From: Methylobacterium sp. J-030
GTDB lineage: Bacteria; Pseudomonadota; Alphaproteobacteria; Rhizobiales; Beijerinckiaceae
Length of the DNA: 33,554 bases
Assembly: GCF_022829545.1 (NCBI RefSeq)
Contig: NZ_JAKSYM010000284.1
Span: 1-33,554, forward strand
Reading direction: 5' to 3'
The notes beneath the pieces were generated by a model. That model was not told the DNA's origin. It saw nothing but the letters and a program-made list of their open reading frames with translations, and ran no database searches. Position 1 is the first letter of the stretch; each line of letters begins with the position of its first letter. The translations under genes and the position numbers were made by a program. This document shows, piece by piece, positions 17,245-27,607 of the stretch.

Positions 17245-17309
17245 TTGCGAACGGCCTCGGAAAACCTTATTTATCCGTCTGATATCACTGCTCTTCCGAG
17301 AGGCCGTTC
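17245..17309 (+). promoter_or_regulatory. Inverted repeat and promoter-like AT segment upstream of gyrA
   Basis: GAACGGCCTCGGAA (17249-17262) and TTCCGAGAGGCCGTTC (17294-17309) form an inverted repeat with a 10-bp outer stem, a 2-base bulge and a 4-bp inner stem. It flanks a 31-base AT-rich loop. Inside is TATTTA (17268-17273), 17 bases after TTGCGA (17245-17250), a plausible sigma70-type promoter. The repeat could be an operator overlapping the promoter or a leader hairpin. It ends 69 bases before the gyrA start. Confidence 0.4.
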
Positions 17310-17378
17310 CGGCGCATCGCGCGCCACCCGGGAGCGGCCGAGAGCACCGCCCGCCCGGGCTTCAGAACGGAAACCGAC

Positions 17379-20129
<2,751 letters not shown>

Positions 20130-20190
20130 GGCATCGGCCGTCTCACCCCGAGGTTCCGTCCGGCGCGAAAATGCTCTAGGTCCGGTCGCG

Positions 20191-20694
20191 ATGACCCGCA
20201 CCGCCCTCTATGCCGGCTCGTTCGATCCGGTCACGAACGGCCATCTCGACGTGGTCCGCCAAGCCTGCCGGCTGGTGGACCGGCTCGTGATCGCCATCGG
20301 CGTGCATCCCGGCAAGGCGCCGCTGTTCTCCGCCGAGGAACGGGCTGAGTTGCTCACCGAAACCTGCGGGCCGGTGGCGACGGCCGAGGGCGCGGCCCTG
20401 GAGATCGTGACCTTCAGCGACCTCGCGGTCTCGGCCGCCCGGCGCTCCGGCGCCGCCCTCTTCATCCGCGGCCTGCGCGACGGTACCGATCTCGACTACG
20501 AGATGCAGCTCGCCGGCATGAACGGCGCCATGGCGCCGGAGGTGCAGACCGTGTTCCTGCCGGCCTCCACCCAGGCACGGCCGATCACCGCGACGCTGGT
20601 GCGCCAGATCGCCGGCATGGGCGGGGATGTCGCGCCCTTCGTGCCCGCAGCGGTCGCCGCGCGCCTCCGGCAGCGCTTCGCCGCCCATTCCTGA
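20191..20694 (+). CDS. coaD: Phosphopantetheine adenylyltransferase
   Basis: CoaD (167 aa) makes dephospho-CoA from 4'-phosphopantetheine and ATP, the penultimate CoA step. The nucleotidyltransferase motif [16 protein letters not shown] (7-22) includes the TxGH box. [21 protein letters not shown] and [21 protein letters not shown] follow, where ITAT takes the place of the ISSS seen in enterobacteria. The C-terminus GGDVAPFVP is typical. ATG 20191 gives the standard length; an upstream frame extension into the gyrA tail is not convincing. It follows gyrA by 61 bases and precedes the cyclophilin pair, a grouping often seen in Hyphomicrobiales (gyrA-coaD-ppi). Confidence 0.96.
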   Translation: MTRTALYAGSFDPVTNGHLDVVRQACRLVDRLVIAIGVHPGKAPLFSAEERAELLTETCGPVATAEGAALEIVTFSDLAVSAARRSGAALFIRGLRDGTDLDYEMQLAGMNGAMAPEVQTVFLPASTQARPITATLVRQIAGMGGDVAPFVPAAVAARLRQRFAAHS

Positions 20695-20711
20695 AGACTG
20701 AAAGGACTTCG

Positions 20712-21260
20712 ATGAACCGACGCCACGCCCTCCTCGCGCTCGCCCTCACGCTCGGCACCGCCACGGCGGCCCGGGCCGCCGACGCCAACACGGTCTATCT
20801 GCAGACCAAGGACGGGCGGATCACCATCGAGCTGCGTCCCGACCTCGCGCCGAAGCACGTCAAGCAGATCAAGACGCTGGTCTCGCAGGGGTTCTACAAC
20901 GGCCTGAAGTTCCACCGGGTGATCGACGGCTTCATGGCGCAGACCGGCGATCCGAAGGGCAACGGCACCGGCGGCTCCAGCCTGCCGAACATCCCGGCGG
21001 AGTTCTCGCAATCGGCCCAGTTCCGCCGCGGCACGGTGGGCATGGCCCGCTCGTCGGACCCGAACTCGGCGAACTCGCAATTCTTCATCTGCCTCGCCGA
21101 TGCGCCCAACCTGAACGGCCAGTACACGATCGTGGGCAACGTCACCGACGGGCTCGACGTGCTCGACAAGATCAAGAAGGCCGCCCCGGGCGCGCCCGGC
21201 GGCGCCGTGCAGGACCCCGACAAGATCGTCAGCATGACGCTCGCCGAGAAGGGCAAGTAG
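20712..21260 (+). CDS. Periplasmic cyclophilin-type peptidyl-prolyl isomerase
   Basis: This cyclophilin (182 aa) with an N-terminal signal peptide (MNRRHALLALALTLGTATAARA, cut before ADANTV) catalyses proline isomerisation in the periplasm. The core shows FHRVIDGFMAQTGDP (67-81), with the catalytic Arg and Phe, then GTVGMARSSDPNSANSQFFI and an INxD-like C-terminus. AAAGGA lies 6 bases before ATG 20712, and the gene starts 17 bases after coaD, so both are probably on one message. A second, cytoplasmic, cyclophilin lies two genes downstream; the two are close paralogues. Confidence 0.93.
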   Translation: MNRRHALLALALTLGTATAARAADANTVYLQTKDGRITIELRPDLAPKHVKQIKTLVSQGFYNGLKFHRVIDGFMAQTGDPKGNGTGGSSLPNIPAEFSQSAQFRRGTVGMARSSDPNSANSQFFICLADAPNLNGQYTIVGNVTDGLDVLDKIKKAAPGAPGGAVQDPDKIVSMTLAEKGK

Positions 21261-21267
21261 CGGCCGC

Positions 21268-21765
21268 ATGCCGGGCTGGCGCGCCGCCGCGATCCTCCTG
21301 CTGAGCTTCGGTCCGGCGGCTGCCGCGACCTACGAGGGCAGCCCCTTCTACGGCTACGCCTTCGAGCCCGGGGGCGCCTATCCCCTGAGCCTGCCCCAGA
21401 CCCTGCGGGCCACGATCGCGGTGCCGGTCGCGCGGATGGCGACGAAGCCCGCCGACACCCTGGCCGAACTCTATCCGGCGCTCGCCGCCTGCTGGCAGGT
21501 ACCGGCCAGCCTCGGGGCGCCGAGCGCGGGGTCGGAGGACATCGAGATCACCCTCCGGCTGTCGCTGCGCCGGGACGGCAGCCTGATCGGCCCGCCGCGC
21601 GTGACCTATGCGGCGGGCGTCTCGGGTTCGCAGCGGACCATCCTGGTGCGCGGGACGCTCGATGCCCTGGCGCGCTGCACCCCGGCCCACATCACGGCGG
21701 GCCTCGGCCGGGCCATCGCGGGCCGGCCGGTGGCGCTGCGTTTCGTCTACCGCCCCCCGGCCTGA
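21268..21765 (+). CDS. Secreted protein with TolA/TonB C-terminal-like domain
   Basis: The 165-residue protein starts 7 bases after the secreted cyclophilin stop. The first 20 residues (MPGWRAAAILLLSFGPAAAA) form a signal peptide. The rest has the layout of the TonB/TolA C-terminal alpha-beta domain: a helix with LYPALAACWQVP, then strands IEITLRLSLRRDGSLIGPPRV, a helix with LDALARCTPAHI, and a final strand ALRFVYRPP. The two cysteines (ACW and RCT) are well placed for a disulfide in the periplasm. It has no membrane anchor or Pro-rich stalk of a full TonB. Function is unknown; the neighbours suggest an envelope-folding or envelope-integrity role. Confidence 0.75.
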   Translation: MPGWRAAAILLLSFGPAAAATYEGSPFYGYAFEPGGAYPLSLPQTLRATIAVPVARMATKPADTLAELYPALAACWQVPASLGAPSAGSEDIEITLRLSLRRDGSLIGPPRVTYAAGVSGSQRTILVRGTLDALARCTPAHITAGLGRAIAGRPVALRFVYRPPA

Positions 21766-21844
21766 GCGCCGGCGATCCCCTCCACGGGCGCTGGCCGGAT
21801 CCGGCACGCGCCGATACAGTTCCCCAAACCGGAAGGATAACGAC

Positions 21845-22303
21845 ATGGCCGACAACGAGACCATCGTGCTTGAGACCACCAAAGGCCGCGTCGTGATCGC
21901 GCTGCGCACCGACCTCGCGCCGGGCCACGTGGAGCGCATCAAGACGCTGGCATCGCAGGGCTTCTACGACGGCGTGCCGTTCCACCGGGTGATCGACGGG
22001 TTCATGGCCCAGACGGGCGACCCGACCGGCACCGGCTCGGGCGGCTCGGACCTGCCGGACCTGAAGGCCGAGTTCAACGCCGAGCCGCACGTGCGCGGCA
22101 CCTGCTCGATGGCGCGGACCAACTTCCCGCACTCGGCGAACTCGCAGTTCTTCATCTGCTTCGACGACGCCCGCTTCCTCGACAAGCAATACACGGTCTG
22201 GGGCACGGTCGTGGAGGGCATGGACGTGGTCGACACGATCAACAAGGGCGAGCCGCCGCGCTCGCCGGACAAGATCGTGAAGGCGAGCGTCGCGGCGGCC
22301 TGA
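21845..22303 (+). CDS. ppiB: Cytoplasmic cyclophilin-type peptidyl-prolyl isomerase
   Basis: This short cyclophilin (152 aa) without signal peptide isomerises prolyl bonds in the cytoplasm. FHRVIDGFMAQTGDPTGTG, GTCSMARTNFPHSANSQFFI and FDDARFLDKQYTVWGTVVEG are all present. AAGGA lies 7 bases before ATG 21845. It shares most core motifs with the periplasmic paralogue at 20712, so the pair likely arose by duplication and then diverged in location. A very strong hairpin 6 bases after its stop ends this transcription unit. Confidence 0.93.
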   Translation: MADNETIVLETTKGRVVIALRTDLAPGHVERIKTLASQGFYDGVPFHRVIDGFMAQTGDPTGTGSGGSDLPDLKAEFNAEPHVRGTCSMARTNFPHSANSQFFICFDDARFLDKQYTVWGTVVEGMDVVDTINKGEPPRSPDKIVKASVAAA

Positions 22304-22309
22304 TCGTCC

Positions 22310-22345
22310 GCTCGCCCGCGCGCCCAACGCGGCGTGCGGGCGAGC
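22310..22345 (+). terminator. Long GC-rich hairpin after ppiB
   Basis: GCTCGCCCGC (22310-22319) pairs perfectly with GCGGGCGAGC (22336-22345). The stem continues inward for five more pairs (one G-U) to a 6-base CAACGC-type loop, 15 pairs in all. There is no T-run after it, but its position directly after ppiB and before the toxin gene suggests a transcript end. Confidence 0.6.
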
Positions 22346-22374
22346 CTCGCGCACGCCATCGGTGCCACCCTTTC

Positions 22375-22764
22375 GTGGCCTCCGAGCCTCAAAATGGCCT
22401 GCGCACCTTCAAGACAGCGTGGTTTGCCAAGGCGGCGAGAAAAGCCGGACTTGCGGATCGGGCGCTATGCGCCGCGATGTGCGAAGTCGCGAACGGCCAA
22501 TCGGACGACCTCGGCGGCGGCGTCTTCAAGAAGCGCCTGAACCGGAACAGGCACCGGAGCATCATCCTGACCAAGGCCGGCGCCTATTGGCTGTATCAGT
22601 ACCCGTTCGCCAAGCAGGATCGCGCCAACATAGAGGACGATGAGCCGAGAGCCTTCCGTCAGCTGGCCAACGCATTCGGGAAGACCTCTGAGGCGGATAT
22701 CGCCCGCCTCGTCTCGACCGGGCACATCACGGAGATCTGCGATGGTGGGGAAGCGGACCTTTAA
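22375..22764 (+). CDS. RelE/HigB-type toxin of a type II toxin-antitoxin pair
   Basis: The 129-residue protein resembles the COG4737/RelE (pfam06296) HigB-like group, mRNA interferases or relatives that are neutralised by a linked HTH antitoxin. Recognisable features are FKTAWFAKAARKAGL, a central GGGVFKKRLNRNRHRSIILTKAG with basic residues, then WLYQYPFAKQDRANI. The C-terminus is a helical tail. The toxin-before-antitoxin order and 23-base overlap with the next gene are typical of higBA. The start is GTG 22375. The unit sits between the ppiB hairpin and the mobA 3' end, consistent with insertion as a module. Confidence 0.82.
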   Translation: MASEPQNGLRTFKTAWFAKAARKAGLADRALCAAMCEVANGQSDDLGGGVFKKRLNRNRHRSIILTKAGAYWLYQYPFAKQDRANIEDDEPRAFRQLANAFGKTSEADIARLVSTGHITEICDGGEADL

Positions 22765-23065
22765 GAGCGACGCCTTCGAGTCGATCCACGCGACCGCGGT
22801 TGCCCTCCATGAAGCCGGTGTGACCGACGCGGCGGGGCTGCGCTGGTTCGACGAAGCGTGCCTCATGGCGCCGCCCGCGATCGAGCCGGCTCAGATCAAG
22901 AAGCTCCGTGAGAGCCTCAACGTCAGCCAGCCGGTCTTTGCCCGATATCTCAACACGAGCGAAAGCACTGTCGAGAAGTGGGAGACAGGCGCCAAGAAGC
23001 CCAGCGGCATGGCGCTCAAGCTCCTGGCGATCGTTCAGAAACATGGTCTTCAGATCCTGACCTGA
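22742..23065 (+). CDS. XRE-family HTH antitoxin (HigA/NadS-like)
   Basis: The 107-residue protein has a C-terminal helix-turn-helix: IKKLRESLNVSQPVFARYLN followed by TSESTVEKWETGAKKPSG (residues about 55-92), with the usual GAKKPSG turn and LLAIVQKHGLQIL end. The N-terminal 50 residues (AVALHEAGVTDAAGLRWFDE) would wrap the toxin. Such antitoxins also repress their own promoter, so the operator should lie in the 70 bases upstream of 22375. ATG 22742 lies inside the toxin gene. The last 50 bases overlap the convergent mobA gene. Confidence 0.87.
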   Translation: MVGKRTFKSDAFESIHATAVALHEAGVTDAAGLRWFDEACLMAPPAIEPAQIKKLRESLNVSQPVFARYLNTSESTVEKWETGAKKPSGMALKLLAIVQKHGLQILT

Positions 23066-23672
23066 AACCGAGCGCTTCCGCCGCCGCCAGATCCACCGGC
23101 GTGTTGATGTTGAGGAACGGGTCCAGCGGCTCGACCGGCCAGGACGCCACCGCCGCACCGTACCGGTCGAGGAAGGCGCCGACGCGCCGCTCGCCCCGTG
23201 TGAGATAATCCCGCAGGTCGTCGCGCAGGGCCGCCGGCCAGAGGGCGATCGTGTAATGCTGCCGTGCACCCGACGCCGCCAGGGCGAGGCCGGTCTCCGG
23301 CGCGACGGCCTGGAGCCGCGCCACCAGATTCTCCGGCAGGAACGGGGCATCGCCCGACACGCTGACCACCCGCGCGATGCCCTGCGCCGCCGCTTGCTCC
23401 AATCCGGCCAGAATCCCGGCGAGCGGGCCCGGTTGATCCGGGAGCGGATCCGGCAGGATCGGCCCCGGAAACCCCGTGAACCGCGCCGGGTCGCCGTTGG
23501 CGCTGAGCGCCAATCCCGCCCCGCATTGCGGCCCGAGCCGTTCGACCACCCGCTCCAGCAGGGTCCGCCCCCCGAGGCGCAGCAGCGGCTTGTCGCCACC
23601 GCCCATCCGCCGCGCCCGCCCGCCGGCCAGGATCAATCCAAGGACCGGCGAAGACGATGCCGGCGGCGCCAT
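23016..23672 (-). CDS. mobA: Molybdenum cofactor guanylyltransferase
   Basis: MobA (218 aa) joins GMP to molybdopterin to form the MGD cofactor. The nucleotide-binding motif LILAGGRARRMGGGDKPLL (13-31) is intact, as are GPLAGILAGLE, SGDAPFLP (metal-binding Asp) and FLNINTPVDLAAAEAL at the end of the fold. The last 17 residues (GFRSGSEDHVSERSPGA) are encoded across the 3' end of the antitoxin gene and look appended, so the natural C-terminus may have been replaced when the toxin-antitoxin module arrived. ATG 23672 lies 4 bases after the mrp stop, so the two are co-transcribed. Confidence 0.92.
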   Translation of the reverse strand: MAPPASSSPVLGLILAGGRARRMGGGDKPLLRLGGRTLLERVVERLGPQCGAGLALSANGDPARFTGFPGPILPDPLPDQPGPLAGILAGLEQAAAQGIARVVSVSGDAPFLPENLVARLQAVAPETGLALAASGARQHYTIALWPAALRDDLRDYLTRGERRVGAFLDRYGAAVASWPVEPLDPFLNINTPVDLAAAEALGFRSGSEDHVSERSPGA

Positions 23673-23676
23673 GGCC

Positions 23677-24825
23677 TCACTCGAAGACGATCTTCGGCGC
23701 CGTCCGGCCCACCGGTGCGCCCGACAGGTTCGCCCAGAGCTTCGCGGCGATGTCGCGATAGACCTTGGCGTGCGGCCCCTCCGGATCGGTCGCCACCACG
23801 GGACGGCCGGCATCCGAGGTTTCGCGGATGGTCATGTCGAGCGGCACCTCGCCGAGGAACGGCACGCCGAGGCGCTGCGCCTCGATCCGCGCGCCGCCAT
23901 GCCCGAAGATGTGCGAGGCGTGGCCGCAATTCGGGCAGACGAAAGTCGCCATGTTCTCGATCACGCCGAGGATCGGCACCGCGACCTTCTTGAACATGGT
24001 CACGCCGCGCCGCGCATCGATCAGCGCGAGATCCTGAGGCGTCGAGACGATCACGGCGCCCGCGAGCGGCGTCGCCTGCGCCATGGTGAGCTGCGCATCG
24101 CCGGTGCCGGGCGGCATGTCGACCAGCAGCACGTCGAGTTCGCCCCAGAGCACGTCGCGCAGCATCTGGGTGATGGCCGACTGCACCATCGGACCGCGCC
24201 AGATCATCGCCGTCTCGGGCTCGATCAGGAAGCCGATCGACATGACCTTGAGGCCGTAGCCGACCATCGGCTCCATGGCCTTGTTGTCGACGACATTCGG
24301 CTTGCCCGAGAGCCCGAACAGCTTCGGCACCGACGGGCCGTAGATGTCGGCGTCGAGGAGGCCGACCTTCAGCCCCTGCGCCTGGAGCGCGAGGGCGAGG
24401 TTGCAGGCGGTGGTCGATTTGCCGACGCCGCCCTTGCCGGAGGCCACCGCCACGATGTGGCGCACGCCGGCGATCTGCGGTCCCTGATTGGGCGGAGCGC
24501 CGGGCCGGGGTGGGGCCGCCGGCGGCGGTGTCACGGGGCGCGGGGCGGCGGTGCTCTGAGCCGGATGGCTTTGGTTCCGCTCGGAGGTCAGGCTCGCGAA
24601 CACGCCCGAGACGCCCGGCATCTGCAGGACGCGGCCCTCGGCCTGGCGCCGCACCGGCTCGAACCGCTCCGCCTCGCTCGCATCGACTAGGATCGAGAAC
24701 ATCACGCGGCTGTTCGGATCGACCACGACCTGGGAGAGCCGCCCCGAGCCGGGCAGGGTGGTGCCGGCGGCATCGACGGTGACGTCGGCGAGCGCCTTCA
24801 GCACGTCGTCACGGGTGATCGCCAC
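23677..24825 (-). CDS. mrp: Mrp/ApbC iron-sulfur cluster carrier ATPase
   Basis: This P-loop NTPase (382 aa) carries and transfers Fe-S clusters. An N-terminal MIP18/DUF59 domain (1-85) is joined by a Pro-rich linker (about 88-115) to the ATPase domain. The deviant Walker A motif ASGKGGVGKST lies at 128-138, DADIYGPSVPKLFG at 158-171, VDMPPGTGD at 235-243, and the cluster-binding CPNC is C297/C300. The start is GTG 24825, with GGAGAA 5 bases upstream; the frame is open further, but the extra residues do not resemble the family. It leads the mrp-mobA operon. Confidence 0.95.
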   Translation of the reverse strand: MAITRDDVLKALADVTVDAAGTTLPGSGRLSQVVVDPNSRVMFSILVDASEAERFEPVRRQAEGRVLQMPGVSGVFASLTSERNQSHPAQSTAAPRPVTPPPAAPPRPGAPPNQGPQIAGVRHIVAVASGKGGVGKSTTACNLALALQAQGLKVGLLDADIYGPSVPKLFGLSGKPNVVDNKAMEPMVGYGLKVMSIGFLIEPETAMIWRGPMVQSAITQMLRDVLWGELDVLLVDMPPGTGDAQLTMAQATPLAGAVIVSTPQDLALIDARRGVTMFKKVAVPILGVIENMATFVCPNCGHASHIFGHGGARIEAQRLGVPFLGEVPLDMTIRETSDAGRPVVATDPEGPHAKVYRDIAAKLWANLSGAPVGRTAPKIVFE

Positions 24826-24996
24826 AATCGTTCTCCACCGGGCAAGCAGGTATGCCAGTGCATGTAACCGAGCCTGCCCAGAACACCAGACCCTCGGTCT
24901 GCGATTGCCAGCCGCGCCTCGATTCCGCACGCCTTGCCGGTGCCGAGCCTTGCGAAGCTTCCGATGGCCGGCGCTCGGATCTGCCGGACCAATGTC

Positions 24997-25284
24997 TCAA
25001 TGCGGGTTCGCGATCAGATTGCACTCCTCCATCGGCCCGCGCACCACGGTCCCGTCGCCGCGCCGGTAGACGCCGTTGCGGACGTGCCGGCAGCCGAGGG
25101 GGCCGCGCAGCCGCTTCACGCGCTCGATATGGACGCTGCCGTAACGCCGATTGGATACATCGTGGCCGCCGATGCGCACGCCTGGGCCGAACCGCACCGC
25201 GGCCCCCGCCGGCAGGACCGCTAGAACAAGCGCATCGAGGGCCAGCAGCACGGTGGCCCGCCGCCTCGCCGGTGACTGCGCCAT
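24997..25284 (-). CDS. Small secreted hypothetical protein
   Basis: The 95-residue protein has a signal peptide (MAQSPARRRATVLLALDALVLAVLPAGA, cut near AAVRFGPG) and a mature part of about 65 residues that is rich in Gly, Arg and Val. It holds two cysteines (LGCRHVRNGVYRRGD and MEECNLIANPH) likely to form a disulfide. I do not know its function; similar short exported proteins occur in Methylobacterium genomes. ATG 25284 is preferred over a start 12 codons upstream because it gives a proper signal peptide and has GAGG at good distance. It lies 171 bases upstream of mrp on the same strand, and this gap shows nothing else convincing. Confidence 0.6.
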   Translation of the reverse strand: MAQSPARRRATVLLALDALVLAVLPAGAAVRFGPGVRIGGHDVSNRRYGSVHIERVKRLRGPLGCRHVRNGVYRRGDGTVVRGPMEECNLIANPH

Positions 25285-25427
25285 CCGAACCTCTGTCTCC
25301 GCACGCGCAAGCTGAACCAACCGGAGATTGATCCGTTGTCGGGGCAGCCTTCAGGCGGGGCCCCCTCCGGAGCGCATCCGCGCCCCGCGGGAATCACCGC
25401 TCGGACCGACGATCAGGAGACCAATTC

Positions 25428-25931
25428 ATGCATCAGGGCAACCACCGCGACCACGAGGGCGCGAAGAAGCTGTTCGAGCTCATCAAGGACGTGAAGATCG
25501 CCATGATGACCACCGTCGATGGCGACGGCACGCTCAACAGCCGCCCGATGTGGAACAACGACGCCGACGAGAACGGCGACCTGTGGTTCTTCACCAAGCT
25601 GCACTCGCCCAAGACGGCCGAGATCAGCAAGGACAGCCAAGTCAATCTCGCCTATTCCGACCCGTCGAGCCAGACCTACGTCTCGGTGGCGGGCAAGGCC
25701 GAGATCGTGCGCGATCAGGCCAAGATCAATGACAAGTGGAATGAGAGCCTGAAGACCTGGTTTCCCAACGGCAAGGACGATCCGGAGGTCGCGCTGATCC
25801 GCGTCCATCCCGAGAAGGGCGAGTACTGGGACAGCCCGAACAGCACGATGCTGCACCTCTACGGCTACGTGAAGGCCTCGCTCACCGGCGAGAGCCCCAA
25901 GACCGAGACCAAGAAGGTGGATCTGGGCTGA
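25428..25931 (+). CDS. General-stress-type pyridoxamine 5'-phosphate oxidase family protein
   Basis: This 167-residue split-barrel flavin-binding protein belongs to the general stress protein 26 type (COG3871). The start KKLFELIKDVKIAMMTTVDG leads into LNSRPMWNND, LWFFTKLHSPKTAEI, VNLAYSDPSSQTYVSVAGKAEI, and the characteristic C-terminal YWDSPNSTMLHLYGYVKA. Members bind FMN or FAD and are induced by stress; the reaction is not known. AGGAGA lies 7 bases before ATG 25428. It is monocistronic, ended by a textbook terminator. Its codon use is less extreme than that of its neighbours, as in many well expressed stress genes. Confidence 0.9.
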   Translation: MHQGNHRDHEGAKKLFELIKDVKIAMMTTVDGDGTLNSRPMWNNDADENGDLWFFTKLHSPKTAEISKDSQVNLAYSDPSSQTYVSVAGKAEIVRDQAKINDKWNESLKTWFPNGKDDPEVALIRVHPEKGEYWDSPNSTMLHLYGYVKASLTGESPKTETKKVDLG

Positions 25932-25959
25932 GACCGGGCTTCAGAGACTCGGATTTCCG

Positions 25960-25994
25960 CGGGCGGTCTCCGGATGGAGGCCGCCCGTCTTCTT
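25960..25994 (+). terminator. Rho-independent terminator after the stress protein gene
   Basis: A 12-bp stem (25960-25971 with 25976-25987; outer CGGGCGG/CCGCCCG, one G-U) closes on a GGAT tetraloop and is followed directly by TCTTCTT (25988-25994). It lies 28 bases after the stop codon. It is the clearest intrinsic terminator in the window. Confidence 0.87.
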
Positions 25995-26055
25995 GACGGG
26001 GCCGGGCTCGGCATGCGCTCTGCGTCGGCACGGCGCGGCAGAGTCTTCAAGAAAA

Positions 26056-27348
26056 ATGCTCGATCTGGCCAAGCGGGTTTACGATCACAGCTTCCGCATC
26101 GACCCGATCGTGCGGTCGCTGCTCGACACGGATTTCTACAAGCTGCTGATGGCGCAGTCGATTCTGCGCCGGCACCCGGACATCCGCGCCACCTTCGGCA
26201 TCACCAACCGGACGCACCGGATCCGCATCGCCGAGGAGGTCGATGCCGGGCTCCTGCGCGAGCAGCTCGATCACGCCCGGACGCTGCGCCTCAGCAAGGG
26301 CGAGGTCACGTGGCTGCGCGGCAACGTGTTTCGTGGCCAGGGGCGGATCCTGGAGCCGGACTTCGTGAGCTGGTTCGAGACCTTCCAGCTCCCCGAATAC
26401 GAACTCGCGGTCCATGACGGGCAGTACGAACTCACCTTCCACGGCCCCTGGGTCGAGACCACGCTGTGGGAGGTCCCGGCGCTGGCGATCCTGAACGAGC
26501 TGCGCGCCCGGGCCGTGCTGCGGGGCATGGGCAAGCTCGATCTCCAGGTGCTCTACGCCCGGGCCATGACCCGGGTCTGGGAGAAGATTCAGCGGCTGCA
26601 GAAGCTGCCCGACCTGTCGGTGGCGGATTTCGGAACCCGTCGCCGCCACGGCTTCCTGTGGCAGGATTGGTGCGTGCAGGCCATGGCGGAGGGGCTGGAC
26701 GGGGCGTTCCTCGGCACCTCGAACTGCCTGATCGCCGCCCGGCAGGAGGTCGAGCCCGTGGGCACCAACGCCCATGAATTGCCGATGGTCTACGCAGCGC
26801 TCGCCGAGGATGATGCCGCGCTCGCCGCCGCGCCCTACCGGGTGCTGGCCGACTGGCAGGAGGATTACGGCGGCAACCTGCTGGTGATCCTGCCCGACAC
26901 CTACGGCACGACCGGCTTCCTGGCGAACGCCCCGGCCTGGGTCAGCGACTGGACCGGGATCCGCATCGACTCCAAGGATCCGATCGAGGGCGGCGAGGAG
27001 GCGATCCGGTTCTGGCAGGAGCGCGGGCGCGACCCGCGGGACAAGCTCGCGATTTTCTCCGACGGGCTCGACATCGACGAGATCGAGCGGATCCACGCCC
27101 GGTTCCACGGGCGGATGCGCATCGGCTACGGCTGGGGCACGCTGCTCACCAACGACTTCCGCGGGCTCCTGCCGGACGGCAAGCTCGATCCGGTCTCGAT
27201 CGTCTGCAAGGTCACGGAGGCGGACGGGCGGCCGACCGTGAAGCTTTCCGACAATCCCACCAAGGCTCAAGGGCCGATTGAGGAGGTCGCCCGCTACCGG
27301 CGGGTGTTCTCCGTGGGCGAGCAGGAGGCGCTGCCGGTGGTGGTGTGA
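26056..27348 (+). CDS. pncB: Nicotinate phosphoribosyltransferase
   Basis: PncB (430 aa) converts nicotinate, PRPP and ATP to nicotinate mononucleotide in NAD salvage. The N-terminal LLDTDFYKLLMAQ (22-34) is the substrate signature. FGTRRRHGFLWQ (192-203) binds the phosphoribosyl part, and GTNAHELPM has the phosphorylated histidine H240. Later FSDGLDIDEIERIH and GYGWGTLLTND complete the fold. ATG 26056 is preferred over an in-frame upstream start because it matches the family N-terminus; the site upstream (AAGAAAA) is weak. It follows the terminator of the stress gene, so its promoter must lie in the approximately 60 bases before it. Length is normal. Confidence 0.96.
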   Translation: MLDLAKRVYDHSFRIDPIVRSLLDTDFYKLLMAQSILRRHPDIRATFGITNRTHRIRIAEEVDAGLLREQLDHARTLRLSKGEVTWLRGNVFRGQGRILEPDFVSWFETFQLPEYELAVHDGQYELTFHGPWVETTLWEVPALAILNELRARAVLRGMGKLDLQVLYARAMTRVWEKIQRLQKLPDLSVADFGTRRRHGFLWQDWCVQAMAEGLDGAFLGTSNCLIAARQEVEPVGTNAHELPMVYAALAEDDAALAAAPYRVLADWQEDYGGNLLVILPDTYGTTGFLANAPAWVSDWTGIRIDSKDPIEGGEEAIRFWQERGRDPRDKLAIFSDGLDIDEIERIHARFHGRMRIGYGWGTLLTNDFRGLLPDGKLDPVSIVCKVTEADGRPTVKLSDNPTKAQGPIEEVARYRRVFSVGEQEALPVVV

Positions 27349-27607
27349 GAGCCAGCCCTCTCGCGGTTTCAGGCAGAGATCCGACGCCGTCACGTCGAAG
27401 CAGTCTGCATCGCCCTGTTCCCGGGCGCATGGATCATGAACGCCGTTGGCACCCCTCTCACGCCGTGCCCTCAGCCAGAAAGCCTCTGCCTGGGCAGTGT
27501 CAGTCCCGCCGTTGTGAAACACGCGGGCTGACGACGCACGATCTAATTCATTATCATGTCGACCAACCGGAGCTGCCGCGGGCAGCCCGTCGCGGGAGAA
27601 CGCCGAG

